Assembly: GCA_024682375.1 (NCBI GenBank)
Contig: JAIKZI010000038.1
Coordinates: forward strand, 1 to 36,527
Direction: 5' to 3'
DNA length: 36,527 nucleotides
From: Lachnospiraceae bacterium
GTDB taxonomy: Bacteria; Bacillota; Clostridia; Lachnospirales; Lachnospiraceae
Positions 1 through 6,737 of the stretch are shown here, in pieces. The notes beneath the pieces were generated by a model, which worked only from the letters and a program-made list of their open reading frames with translations, made no database searches and was not told the origin of the DNA. The position numbers and the translations under genes were made by a program. Positions within the stretch are counted from its first letter, which is position 1; every line of letters begins with the position of its first letter.

Positions 1-51
1 AACATGGAAACATCATCGATTTATCCAGAGAAAAGAATAGAAAAATCGTAA
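1..51 (+). CDS. 3' end of a small ORF cut by the window edge
   Basis: Frame 1 is open from base 1 and stops with TAA at 49-51, giving NMETSSIYPEKRIEKS. A strong terminator follows at 75-110, as expected after a real gene. If the molecule is circular, the ATG at 36519 with its ribosome site reads MRQ and continues here in frame, giving a 19-residue peptide. If the window is a cut from something longer, this is only the C-terminal tail of an unknown protein. No family is recognised. Confidence 0.3.
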   Translation, partial: NMETSSIYPEKRIEKS

Positions 52-74
52 AGGTTTTATAGATTTTATAAAAA

Positions 75-110
75 GGTCATGCTTCATAAGAAGCGTGATC
101 TTTCTTTTTT
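75..110 (+). terminator. Rho-independent terminator
   Basis: An 11-bp stem (GGTCATGCTTC against GAAGCGTGATC, with two G-T pairs) closes an ATAA loop and is followed by TTTCTTTTTT. It ends whatever transcript enters from the left edge. Confidence 0.8.
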
Positions 111-161
111 CCTAAAAAAGATAAATAATATCTTACAAAACTGTGAGTTGTAAAATGGATT

Positions 162-203
162 GCAACAAAGGATATTAATCCTTTGTTGCGGTCTATTTTT
201 TTT
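162..203 (+). terminator. Strong Rho-independent terminator or attenuator before the first gene
   Basis: A perfect 12-bp stem (GCAACAAAGGAT against its complement) around the loop ATTA is followed by GGTCTATTTTTTTT. It lies only about 30 bp before the ATG at 235, and I see no clear promoter in between. It could therefore act as an attenuator of the downstream operon rather than as a simple end point. Confidence 0.8.
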
Positions 204-234
204 ATACAAATATTAAAAAGATTGGAGAAAGAGG

Positions 235-588
235 ATGCAAGTTATTGACTTTAATAAGAGACAGAAAATCGAAGAATTATTAAAGGCTGGCACACCGGTA
301 ATTAAGATTGCACAAGAAATTGGAGTTCATAAAGCAACTCTTTATAGAGAATTAAGAAACAGTGAACCCAATAATTATTCAGCAGCAGAAGCTGATGCTT
401 ATGTAAAAAGTAGAAAACAGAAGGTATTTACTGAAGCACGAAAACCCGTTTTAAAAGAGTATTTGAAACAGAAGAAACCAATAGCCCTTATATCTAAAAG
501 TTTTAAATGTGCTGAAACTACTGTATACAATGCGATTAATAGTGATGAAGAATTACTTAGTTTATTTAATGAATATAGGACGCGATGA
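235..588 (+). CDS. Small helix-turn-helix protein with IS30-type N-terminal domain
   Basis: This 117-residue protein opens with an HTH_38-like domain (residues about 7-42, with GVHKATLYREL as the recognition region). The same pattern occurs at the start of the IS30 transposase at 35158 (RVHRSTIYREL). A second HTH-like stretch lies at about residues 75-105 (ISKSFKCAETTVYNAI). There is no DDE catalytic domain, so it is a DNA-binding protein and not a transposase. GGAGAAAGAGG sits just before the ATG. The stop codon overlaps the next start (ATGA at 585-588), so the two genes are translationally coupled. I infer a plasmid regulator; the target is unknown. Truncation of an old IS30 gene is the alternative, but the second HTH argues against it. 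Confidence 0.75.
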   Translation: MQVIDFNKRQKIEELLKAGTPVIKIAQEIGVHKATLYRELRNSEPNNYSAAEADAYVKSRKQKVFTEARKPVLKEYLKQKKPIALISKSFKCAETTVYNAINSDEELLSLFNEYRTR

Positions 589-1136
589 AATATCAGGAAT
601 TTAGTGATCAAGAAATTTTATATCTGTTAGCTAATTATGAGAAAGTCGTTTTTGACTTAATGAGAAGTATAACTGACACAACAAATCAAATATATATGTT
701 GGAAAGATTCTCATCAGCAGAAGATTATCTTGTCGAAGCTTCTTTATCAGGGCGAATAGATGATGGTGGTCTTGGAGTAAAGACTAGCCATAATCATAGA
801 GACCTTGGAAATGTTATTACAACAATGAAGATGCTTCAAAATGATGAGATTAAGCAAGTTAGAAAGAAATTAGCCTGGCTAAAGAATCGAAAAGATTCAG
901 TAAATAGAGTAAAAGCTATTTATGATCTTATGCCTTATGACAAAACTAGACAGATATTCGACATGATCATTAAACAAAATAAGGATGATGATTCAAACAT
1001 AAATATTGTTTGTTCAAATAAGGTTAGTAGGACTACCTTATATCGTAAACAAAACGAATGCATTGAATGGATTAGAAAGATGTATGAATCTGATAATTCA
1101 ACTTTAGATCTGATGCAAATAGAAGATTTTAAATAG
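585..1136 (+). CDS. Putative regulator with C-terminal sigma-region-4-like HTH
   Basis: The protein has 183 residues and starts inside the stop codon of the preceding HTH gene. The first 125 residues look helical and charged. The C-terminal part (about residues 143-170, VSRTTLYRKQNECIEWIRKM) resembles the sigma-70 region 4 type HTH found in phage late regulators of the ArpU/RinA kind. That likeness is a pattern judgement, not a database result. The coupled pair probably forms a small regulatory unit upstream of parA. No enzymatic motifs are visible. Confidence 0.7.
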   Translation: MKYQEFSDQEILYLLANYEKVVFDLMRSITDTTNQIYMLERFSSAEDYLVEASLSGRIDDGGLGVKTSHNHRDLGNVITTMKMLQNDEIKQVRKKLAWLKNRKDSVNRVKAIYDLMPYDKTRQIFDMIIKQNKDDDSNINIVCSNKVSRTTLYRKQNECIEWIRKMYESDNSTLDLMQIEDFK

Positions 1137-1185
1137 GGAAGAAGCAATCGTTTGATTGTTTTATATAAAAAGTATCAATTAAATC

Positions 1186-1208
1186 TACGTACCGAAATCT
1201 GGTACGTA
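1186..1208. repeat. 23-bp palindrome copy 1
   Basis: Left arm TACGTACCGAA and right arm TCTGGTACGTA around a central A. It lies 18 bp before the parA ATG, directly upstream of the ribosome site AGAAAGGA. Confidence 0.9.
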
Positions 1209-1226
1209 ACAGAAAGGAAAACTAAC

Positions 1227-1973
1227 ATGAAGATAATTACATTATGGAACCAGAAAGGCGGAGTAGGTAAAACAACAATATCTTTCAACTTAGGAACAAC
1301 ACTTTCAAATCGAGGAAACAAAGTACTGTTTATCGATTTAGATCCGCAGAGTAATCTTACTTACTTTTTTGATCCAGAAATTAAGAACTTAAAGCTTGGC
1401 AAAGCAGATGTTAAGAAAGTGATTGAAGAAGAAAAAACTTTAAAGAGCTCTCTTTATAAATCAAAGAGATTTTCAAATATTTCTTATTTAAGAGGTTGCT
1501 ACACAGAGGTGGAGTTTCCAAACGTAACAACTCTTAGAGAAAGAATATCGGAAGTAGAAGACGAGTTTGATTATGTAATCATTGATTGTCATCCAGACTT
1601 TCACAAAGCTTCAATGAATGCGCTTTATGCAGCTGATATGATTATCGTTCCGGTTCTTCTTGATGGATTTTCTGTAAGTAACCTTAACCTTGTAACAAGC
1701 AATCTTTTAAAAATTGAAGATGCAAAGGGTGGAAACATTAACTACAGAGTTGTAGTAAACAGACTTTCACGTACTAAGGACAAGAGAGAAAAACTTGATG
1801 ATCTTTATAATCATCACGATTATCCTCTTTTTAACATGTGTCTTGGAGATACATCAAAAGTTAATAGTGCGCTTTCTGTATTTAAGCCACTTTCAATGCA
1901 CAGAAGAAGTTCTGGTATTGCAGAAGACTTTAACGCACTTACAAACGAAGTAGTTGAGAGATTGGGGGAATAA
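1227..1973 (+). CDS. parA: ParA-family partition ATPase
   Basis: A Walker-type ParA/Soj ATPase of 248 residues. The deviant Walker A motif KGGVGKTT lies at about residues 10-17, preceded by MKIITLWNQ, the usual ParA opening. Motif A' (LFIDLDPQSN) is at about residues 40-50 and the Walker B region (DYVIIDCHPDF) at about 120-130. ParA uses ATP-driven, nonspecific DNA binding to move plasmid copies bound by ParB. The frame is open further upstream, but the ATG at 1227 is chosen because AGAAAGGA precedes it and the conserved domain begins there. parB follows after 3 bp. The upstream 23-bp palindrome is a candidate operator or partition site. Confidence 0.95.
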   Translation: MKIITLWNQKGGVGKTTISFNLGTTLSNRGNKVLFIDLDPQSNLTYFFDPEIKNLKLGKADVKKVIEEEKTLKSSLYKSKRFSNISYLRGCYTEVEFPNVTTLRERISEVEDEFDYVIIDCHPDFHKASMNALYAADMIIVPVLLDGFSVSNLNLVTSNLLKIEDAKGGNINYRVVVNRLSRTKDKREKLDDLYNHHDYPLFNMCLGDTSKVNSALSVFKPLSMHRRSSGIAEDFNALTNEVVERLGE

Positions 1974-1976
1974 GGA

Positions 1977-2960
1977 ATGCCTAGTATGACAGATTTTCTG
2001 ACAGCACCAAAGTCAGTAGGAGATAAACAGATTAAAACAACAATTAGAAACATCGATTATAAAAAGCTTTTTGAGAGTCCTTTTCAGTATAGGAAGTTCT
2101 CAGATAGTGATGTTTCAAAGCTTGCTTCTCTCATCCTTATGGATGGGAGAGTGTTAGAACCACTTATAGTTAGAAAAAAAGGAGGAGATTCATTTGAGAT
2201 TCTTTCAGGACATAAAAGACATAGCGCTTGTAAATATCTTGTAGAAGAGCTTGGAGAAGAACAGTTTTCAATGATACCTTGTTCAGTTCTTGAGCTTGAT
2301 GATATAAAAGCAGAATTCTGCGTTTACTCAACTAATGGATATGGAGTTAAGACTTCATATGAGCAGATGAAAGAAATCGAGGGAATGACCAAGCTTTTAA
2401 CAGAACATAAAGACTCATTCCCTCGTCCAAAAGGAAAAAGAACAGTTGAAATTATAGCAGAGGAATTAAACCTCTCTAGATCAACAGTAACCGATTTCCA
2501 GACGATTTCACATAACCTTGGAGAAAAGGGTATGGAGAAGTTTAAAAATGGAGAAATTAATAAATCAGCTGCAGTAGAGCTTTCAAAAGTATCAGAGAAG
2601 AGCCAGGAAGAAATTTTATCTTCTGGTGCTAAGACAACATCTGAAATAAAAGAAAAGGTTTCTAAGAAGAAAAATGTTGTTGATGATAATAAGAAGTCAG
2701 CTGGTGAAGAAAATATATCTCTTCCAGGGCAGATTGAAATGGATATTCCGGAGTATAAGGAAGAAGAATCTAAATCAATTGAAAAGACAGAAGAGGTAGT
2801 AAAAGTAAAGAACATTGAGTTTAGAGAAGATGCGTTCAACTTTTTACCTTCTAAAAACTCATATGTAGGTGAGTGTCCATATTGTAATGGACCAGTAGTA
2901 AAGACTTTTAATAGAAACAATTGTGGAGTTTGTGGCAATAAGCTTATTTGGGAGGATTAA
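1977..2960 (+). CDS. parB: ParB-family partition protein with C-terminal zinc ribbon
   Basis: A centromere-binding partner of ParA, 327 residues. The ParB/Srx-type N-terminal domain occupies about residues 25-120 and shows FQYRKF, LEPLIVRKK and the GHKRHSAC box. A central HTH follows (IAEELNLSRSTVTDFQ, about residues 160-175). After a charged linker the last 30 residues hold two CxxC pairs (C300/C303 and C316/C319), a zinc ribbon where ParB normally has a leucine-zipper-like dimer domain. A second ATG at 1986 is possible, but 1977 lies 3 bp after the parA stop. Its last codons carry the GGAGG site of the next gene. The cognate parS site is not identified. Confidence 0.93.
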   Translation: MPSMTDFLTAPKSVGDKQIKTTIRNIDYKKLFESPFQYRKFSDSDVSKLASLILMDGRVLEPLIVRKKGGDSFEILSGHKRHSACKYLVEELGEEQFSMIPCSVLELDDIKAEFCVYSTNGYGVKTSYEQMKEIEGMTKLLTEHKDSFPRPKGKRTVEIIAEELNLSRSTVTDFQTISHNLGEKGMEKFKNGEINKSAAVELSKVSEKSQEEILSSGAKTTSEIKEKVSKKKNVVDDNKKSAGEENISLPGQIEMDIPEYKEEESKSIEKTEEVVKVKNIEFREDAFNFLPSKNSYVGECPYCNGPVVKTFNRNNCGVCGNKLIWED

Positions 2961-2962
2961 TT

Positions 2963-3232
2963 ATGAAGAGTTCCGACTACAGAAAAATTATGAAGTATCA
3001 TTTGGAAAGTCTATCTCCAGATCAGCAAGAACGTGCAATAGAAAACATGAAATACTGGGATAAAAAACGTCGTATTAGACACTTAATTAATACGTTGTTT
3101 CTTGTAATTATAGTTGTATTTCTTATGGATGTAGTCGGAAAGATTAACCTTCCAGATGTCGTTGTTTTAATATTAAAGCTTTTAGGAATTGCTTATTTAA
3201 TTCGAGTAGCTTATAGCTTTAGACCAAGATAA
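2963..3232 (+). CDS. Small membrane protein, copy 1
   Basis: The protein has 89 residues. The N-terminal third is hydrophilic (MKSSDYRKIMKYHLES, then PDQQERAIENMKYWDKK), and two hydrophobic segments follow at about residues 42-58 and 65-80, ending in RPR. The start at 2963 is favoured by GGAGG at 2951-2955, which lies inside the parB coding sequence. A close paralogue occurs at 6459-6737 and keeps the same 40 bp around the start, including the parB stop region. No function is recognised. Its place next to parAB suggests a plasmid maintenance or regulatory role, which is only an inference. Confidence 0.8.
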   Translation: MKSSDYRKIMKYHLESLSPDQQERAIENMKYWDKKRRIRHLINTLFLVIIVVFLMDVVGKINLPDVVVLILKLLGIAYLIRVAYSFRPR

Positions 3233-3240
3233 ATTAAAAA

Positions 3241-3366
3241 ATGCAGCTCTGTATAAGTTAAAGACTTACGTGGGCTCATGACCTGAACAGAGCTTAGGAT
3301 GCTTCCCCTATGCATCCGATTGATACTTTTTAATCCGCTCTCAGAGTCCTTTCCTGAGGGCGGATA
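3241..3366 (+). ncRNA. Candidate structured RNA or rep leader
   Basis: The space between the small membrane gene and rep is packed with hairpins. AGCTCTGT at 3245-3252 pairs with ACAGAGCT at 3287-3294 and encloses TAAGT/ACTTA (3254-3258 with 3264-3268). GGATGC/GCATCC follows at 3297-3317. A 12-bp stem then pairs 3333-3344 with 3354-3365 (one G-T pair) around a 9-nt loop. No T-run follows, so the last hairpin is not an ordinary terminator. The position directly before rep suggests a leader or a countertranscribed copy-number control. Strand and boundaries are inferred from structure only. Confidence 0.55.
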
Positions 3367-3410
3367 TAAAAAGAAATATATAAAAACTAGTTAAATATAT
3401 TGGAGAAAAA

Positions 3411-4472
3411 ATGAGAAACATAATTGACACTGGAAATAGAATAGTAGATGAACTTGGGACAATGAATATATCGGGGAACGTGATCCCTAATAATTGGTAT
3501 TCATGGATTGTAAAAGATAATGGGAAGCCACATCTTCTGGCTATAACACTTTTATCTGAGATTGTTTATTGGTACAGACCTAGAGAGCTTCGTGACGAAC
3601 AGACCGGATTAACTATAGGATATCAAAAGAAGTTTAAAGGAGATATGCTTCAGAAAAGCTATGCTAAGCTTGGAAATAAGTTTGGTGAAAGCAAATATAC
3701 AGTAAAAAGAGCTATGGATATTCTTGAGGATATGGGCCTTATAAAGAAGCATATTAAGGATATATGTGTTGGAGAACATATTATTCCAAATGCTCTCTAT
3801 ATAGAATTAGTTCCAGAACGTTTATATGAGATTACATATGTTGAAAACATAAATACAGCTATCGAAGAAGAAATAGTAGATGAATTTGAAGGGTATTATG
3901 AAGATACTTTAAATGGTTTAGCTTCTAATGATAAAGAAGTAGCAAATGAAGGTGTTCAGGATAAGTCTATAAGGGGTACTAGCAAATTTGCTAATACCTC
4001 CCCACAGATTTGCAAGGACTATCCTAGCAAAATTGCTAATACCTCCCAGCAGATTTGCGAATACCCTCCTAGCAAATCTGCTATGACATATACAAAGAAT
4101 ACAAATACAGAGATTACAAAAGAGAATACAACAACAGAGCTTACATCAAGTTTCGATACTAGTGTTGTTGATCAGGCAACGGAGATATTAAAAAATCTTT
4201 CGCTGACAGAACGTGATATTCTGGCAATTATTAAAGCTGCAGATGGTGATACTAATAAAATTCAGCATATTAGAGCTTTGTTAGATTCTCAGACTAGCAA
4301 GATTAATAATGTTACTGGATGGATGATTAATGCTATTCGTAACGATTATCATTTGATCGCAAAGAATCCAATTGCAACTAAAACTCAAACGTCTTTTTCA
4401 AATTTCTCTGAGCGAAAAATGAGCACTGAAGAAACAATCGAGTTTGAACGTAAGATTTTAGGATTAGGTTAA
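3411..4472 (+). CDS. Probable plasmid replication initiator (winged-helix, RepA-like)
   Basis: The protein has 353 residues. The N-terminal half contains GNVIPNNWY and LLSEIVYWYRP, then a winged-helix region (about residues 80-125, ESKYTVKRAMDILEDMGLIKKH), as in plasmid Rep and DnaD-type proteins. A Ser/Thr-rich linker (about residues 190-227) is encoded by 45-bp repeats. The C-terminal domain (about residues 245-320) ends in INNVTGWMINAIRNDYH, resembling the C-terminal domain of RepA/DnaD-type initiators. Known RepA_N plasmids place the origin within rep, and the repeats fit that plan. GGAG lies 6 bp before the ATG. The initiator role is inferred from domains, repeats and position after parAB; a regulator with a DnaD-like tail is the alternative. 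Confidence 0.65.
   Translation: MRNIIDTGNRIVDELGTMNISGNVIPNNWYSWIVKDNGKPHLLAITLLSEIVYWYRPRELRDEQTGLTIGYQKKFKGDMLQKSYAKLGNKFGESKYTVKRAMDILEDMGLIKKHIKDICVGEHIIPNALYIELVPERLYEITYVENINTAIEEEIVDEFEGYYEDTLNGLASNDKEVANEGVQDKSIRGTSKFANTSPQICKDYPSKIANTSQQICEYPPSKSAMTYTKNTNTEITKENTTTELTSSFDTSVVDQATEILKNLSLTERDILAIIKAADGDTNKIQHIRALLDSQTSKINNVTGWMINAIRNDYHLIAKNPIATKTQTSFSNFSERKMSTEETIEFERKILGLG
3979..4082 (+). repeat. Iteron-like 45-bp repeats inside rep (candidate oriV)
   Basis: Two 35-bp units start at 3979 and 4024 and a shorter third unit starts at 4069, an exact 45-bp period. Each begins CTAGCAAA and contains a near or perfect 12-bp palindrome (AGCAAATTTGCT in unit 1, AGCAAAATTGCT in unit 2, AGCAAATCTGCT in unit 3). 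In protein they give 15-residue repeats beginning SKFANTS, SKIANTS and SKSAMT. Confidence 0.7.
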
Positions 4473-4473
4473 T

Positions 4474-4513
4474 AATGTACCAGAGTTTGGTACGTACCAG
4501 AATCTGGTACGTA
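4474..4513. repeat. Two fused 23-bp palindromes
   Basis: One copy spans 4474-4496 (variant centre CAGAGTTTG) and the next spans 4491-4513 (consensus). They share the central TACGTA. They begin immediately after the rep stop codon. Confidence 0.9.
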
Positions 4514-4642
4514 GAATGAATTAAACATCGTTAGATGCTTAAGATACTGGTTGAAACACCAGGGCGAAAGCTCAAAAGAATTATAGTTCATGCAAATATA
4601 CCACACATTCTTCCCCTCGAATGAGGGGAGAAAGGAGGTAAA
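4514..4642 (+). promoter_or_regulatory. Hairpin-rich leader before the 77-residue gene
   Basis: Short stems occur in series: CATC/GATG around GTTA, CTGGT/ACCAG around TGAAAC, and CCCCTC/GAGGGG around GAAT at 4614-4629. The last stem directly abuts the ribosome site AAAGGAGG (4631-4638), so it could control access to it. No known riboswitch consensus was recognised. Confidence 0.35.
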
Positions 4643-4876
4643 GTGCTACGTTATAAGCTTATATTTGTGTTTATGGATGGAACCACAGAAACGTTGGGTC
4701 ATGGATATTATAAGGCAGCATGTGGTAAAAAACTAAACTTTGATAGATATGATCCAAAACTCTATGTATCAGAAAAATCTGCAGAGCAGAGCGGTGAAAG
4801 ATTTTTAGAGAAAAAAGAATACGAAAACCTATTAAACGCAATTGATTATAGAGTTGAGAAAGAAATAGTCTATTAA
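4643..4876 (+). CDS. Small protein of unknown function, GTG start
   Basis: The product has 77 residues, is lysine- and tyrosine-rich, and starts LRYKLIFVFMDGTTET. The GTG at 4643 is chosen because a near-perfect AAAGGAGG lies 4 bp upstream, directly after a stable hairpin. There is no signal peptide, membrane segment or known motif. The beta-rich start and the C-terminal helical part (EKKEYENLLNAIDYRVEKE) suggest a small folded cytoplasmic protein. It is flanked on both sides by 23-bp palindromes. Confidence 0.6.
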   Translation: MLRYKLIFVFMDGTTETLGHGYYKAACGKKLNFDRYDPKLYVSEKSAEQSGERFLEKKEYENLLNAIDYRVEKEIVY

Positions 4877-4879
4877 ATC

Positions 4880-4941
4880 TACGTGCCAGAATCTGGCACG
4901 TAAACAGAAAACAAAATCTACGTACCGAAATCTGGTACATA
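4880..4941. repeat. Two 23-bp palindromes in a short intergenic gap
   Basis: The copy at 4880-4902 has arms TACGTGCCAGA and TCTGGCACGTA. Both arms are changed relative to the consensus, so the dyad is kept. The copy at 4919-4941 has left arm TACGTACCGAA and right arm TCTGGTACATA. Confidence 0.9.
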
Positions 4942-4987
4942 GATTAAATTTGTAATAATGATAGTAAGTACTGAAGGGGATAATATA

Positions 4988-5176
4988 ATGAGAACTTTTT
5001 TAGTGACAACATGGGATAGAAAGACAAATGAGGTTACTATATGGGAAGTTGTAAAAGATAGCATGTTTCCATCAAGCCTAAAAAGAAAATATGGAAAAGA
5101 AGGATTGATGGTAGAAACTACAGAAATCCCAGAAGAAGGAACTTGTCGCATCGAATTAAGCAAAGGGTGGATTTAA
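4988..5176 (+). CDS. Small protein of unknown function
   Basis: A product of 62 residues starting MRTFLVTTWDRKTNEVTIWEVV. An upstream in-frame ATG exists at 4958, but AGGGGA at 4975-4980 fits the ATG at 4988 better. The protein is beta-rich and cytoplasmic by composition, without known motifs. It follows the 23-bp palindrome pair. Downstream, at 5177-5262, a short imperfect hairpin (GATAATCCT with AGGATATC) precedes the next gene. Confidence 0.55.
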   Translation: MRTFLVTTWDRKTNEVTIWEVVKDSMFPSSLKRKYGKEGLMVETTEIPEEGTCRIELSKGWI

Positions 5177-5262
5177 GTAAATAGATAATCCTCATTTAGT
5201 AGGATATCTGGAAGGCGAAGAGCAAAGAGTGATATTTTTTTTGATTTTGAAAGGAAAGAGAG

Positions 5263-5616
5263 ATGTTGTTAGATAAATCTATATATAGAGATGCTTGCTA
5301 TATTTTAATTTTTTCTATTTGTTATTTGAGATTGATGGTTTATGCTGTTGTTGACATAACTAAGTTTGGATTGATTGAGTTTTTTCATAAGCATAAAAAT
5401 GAGATTTTTTCGTTTGTTTTGTGGACGTTAATAGGGCAAGGATTACTAGAACTAATGTCTAGTTCTGCGAAAAATGACCTTAACGTTAGATTTATACTTG
5501 AATTAATGTGTGTAATATATATGTATTCGTTGATAGAGAAAACTATTGGAATTTTAAATGAAATGATAACAAGACTTGTAAAAAAGTTAAAGCGAAAGAA
5601 TATATCAAGTTGTTAA
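5263..5616 (+). CDS. Small integral membrane protein
   Basis: The protein has 117 residues with about three hydrophobic segments (about residues 10-30, 46-64 and 76-95) and a basic tail (RLVKKLKRKN). Size and layout are holin-like, but I see no diagnostic motif. GAAAGGAAAGAG precedes the ATG. The AT content is high and codon use is rich in ATA and TTT, unlike the transfer genes, so it may be a later acquisition. Function is unknown. Confidence 0.6.
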   Translation: MLLDKSIYRDACYILIFSICYLRLMVYAVVDITKFGLIEFFHKHKNEIFSFVLWTLIGQGLLELMSSSAKNDLNVRFILELMCVIYMYSLIEKTIGILNEMITRLVKKLKRKNISSC

Positions 5617-5708
5617 TAAACGCAAGGCCGTTATATAATAAATCTATTATAGAAAAAATTACTACGAGAATAAGATGATTTAAATGAAGGATGAGTATTG
5701 TATTAATT

Positions 5709-5798
5709 ATGAAAGATATAAAGATTGATATTGATGAAAACATAAGCTTAAAAGAAAGAATAATTGCTTATTCTAAAGCAATTAAATCAGCTAGATAA
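5709..5798 (+). CDS. Possible 29-residue ORF
   Basis: ATG at 5709 opens MKDIKIDIDENISLKER and ends at TAA 5796-5798, 12 bp before the next gene start. The composition is protein-like (amphipathic, charged), but the ribosome site is weak. It may be a small peptide, a remnant, or chance. Confidence 0.3.
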   Translation: MKDIKIDIDENISLKERIIAYSKAIKSAR

Positions 5799-5809
5799 GG
5801 AGAAGAGTT

Positions 5810-6436
5810 ATGATTAATAAGAAAATTATTATTTCAGCTGCAATCACTTCAGCTGTTGTTGTATTAGGTATCTCAGGAGTACTTATTTATAGGAATGTAT
5901 CAGCTTCATCAAGTAAAGCTGAAGAAAAAGTAGAATACGATAGTAAGAAAAATGACCATCGTTCAACTAGTAAAGCTAAAAAAGAGCTTAAAAAAGAAGA
6001 ACAGAAAGAGACTGCAAAAACAGAAGAGAAGAAGCAAAACGTAGCTTCAGATCAGAAAACTACACAGTCAGTTCAGAAGACGGAAGCAAAAACTACAGAT
6101 AAGAGTCAAGCTAAAGCTCCAGAGCAGAAGAAGGAAGTTACAAGAAAAGAAGAATCTTCAGTTCCAGAACAGAAGACTACAGAAGTTAAGCAGCCACAGA
6201 AAGTATGGGTTGTTGACACAGCTGCATATGATGAGCCTAAATGGGAAATTCGTGATGTTGGAGTAAAATGTAGAGATTGTGGCAGAGTATTTAATACTTA
6301 TAATGAATGGAAACAATTTGTTGAAGCGGAGGATGAAAAGGGGAACTACTCTCATGGTTCATATTCTGTAGTTCAGGAATCAGTTCAGAATGGAACAATT
6401 CATCATGATGAAGTAGGACATTGGGAATATCGTTAG
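5810..6436 (+). CDS. Membrane-anchored Lys/Glu-rich protein with C-terminal zinc-finger-like module
   Basis: The product has 208 residues. An N-terminal membrane anchor or uncleaved signal occupies about residues 8-30 (IIISAAITSAVVVLGISGVLIY). A long stalk of Lys, Glu, Gln and Thr follows (about residues 35-140). The C-terminal module has WVVDTAAYDEP, then CRDCGRVF and later histidines (HHDEVGHW), a pattern common in extracellular proteins on Firmicute plasmids and likely to bind zinc. It probably projects from the outer face of the membrane. AAGGAGAAG precedes the ATG. The exact role is unknown; a wall-spanning accessory of mating or adhesion is one possibility. Confidence 0.65.
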   Translation: MINKKIIISAAITSAVVVLGISGVLIYRNVSASSSKAEEKVEYDSKKNDHRSTSKAKKELKKEEQKETAKTEEKKQNVASDQKTTQSVQKTEAKTTDKSQAKAPEQKKEVTRKEESSVPEQKTTEVKQPQKVWVVDTAAYDEPKWEIRDVGVKCRDCGRVFNTYNEWKQFVEAEDEKGNYSHGSYSVVQESVQNGTIHHDEVGHWEYR

Positions 6437-6458
6437 GTATAATTTTGGAGGATTAATT

Positions 6459-6737
6459 ATGAAGAGTTCCGACTACAGAAAAATTAAGAAGTATCATCTG
6501 GAATGTCTTACTCCAGATCAACAAGAACGTGCACTTGAAAACATGAAATACTGGGATAAAAAACGTTGGATTAGACGATTAATAAATGCTTTATTTCTTG
6601 TAATAGTAGTTGTGCTTTTTATGGAGATGGTCGGAAATATTAACCTTCCAGATGTTGTTGTTTTTATATTAAAGCTTTTAGGAATTGCTTATTTAATTCG
6701 AGTAGCTTATAGTTTTAGACCAAGACATAGATATTAG
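6459..6737 (+). CDS. Small membrane protein, copy 2
   Basis: This 92-residue paralogue of the protein at 2963-3232 has the same layout (hydrophilic start MKSSDYRKIKKYHLEC, PDQQERALENMKYWDKK, two hydrophobic segments, then RPRHRY). The nucleotide identity runs upstream through GGAGGATTAATT, which in copy 1 is the 3' end of parB. Copy 2 therefore looks like a duplicate of the parB-linked locus. Similarity stops near the C-terminus, and the downstream RNA region differs from that after copy 1. Function is unknown. Confidence 0.75.
   Translation: MKSSDYRKIKKYHLECLTPDQQERALENMKYWDKKRWIRRLINALFLVIVVVLFMEMVGNINLPDVVVFILKLLGIAYLIRVAYSFRPRHRY

Noticed and set aside
1152-1226. Upstream extension of ParA
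   Set aside because: The frame is open to 1152, but it has no ribosome site there, would translate the palindrome, and the conserved ParA start is at 1227.
2324-2938. 204-codon ORF on the - strand opposite parB
   Set aside because: It is a shadow of the parB frame, rich in Ser, Phe and Leu, with no ribosome site. Other minus-strand ORFs in the window were rejected for the same reason.
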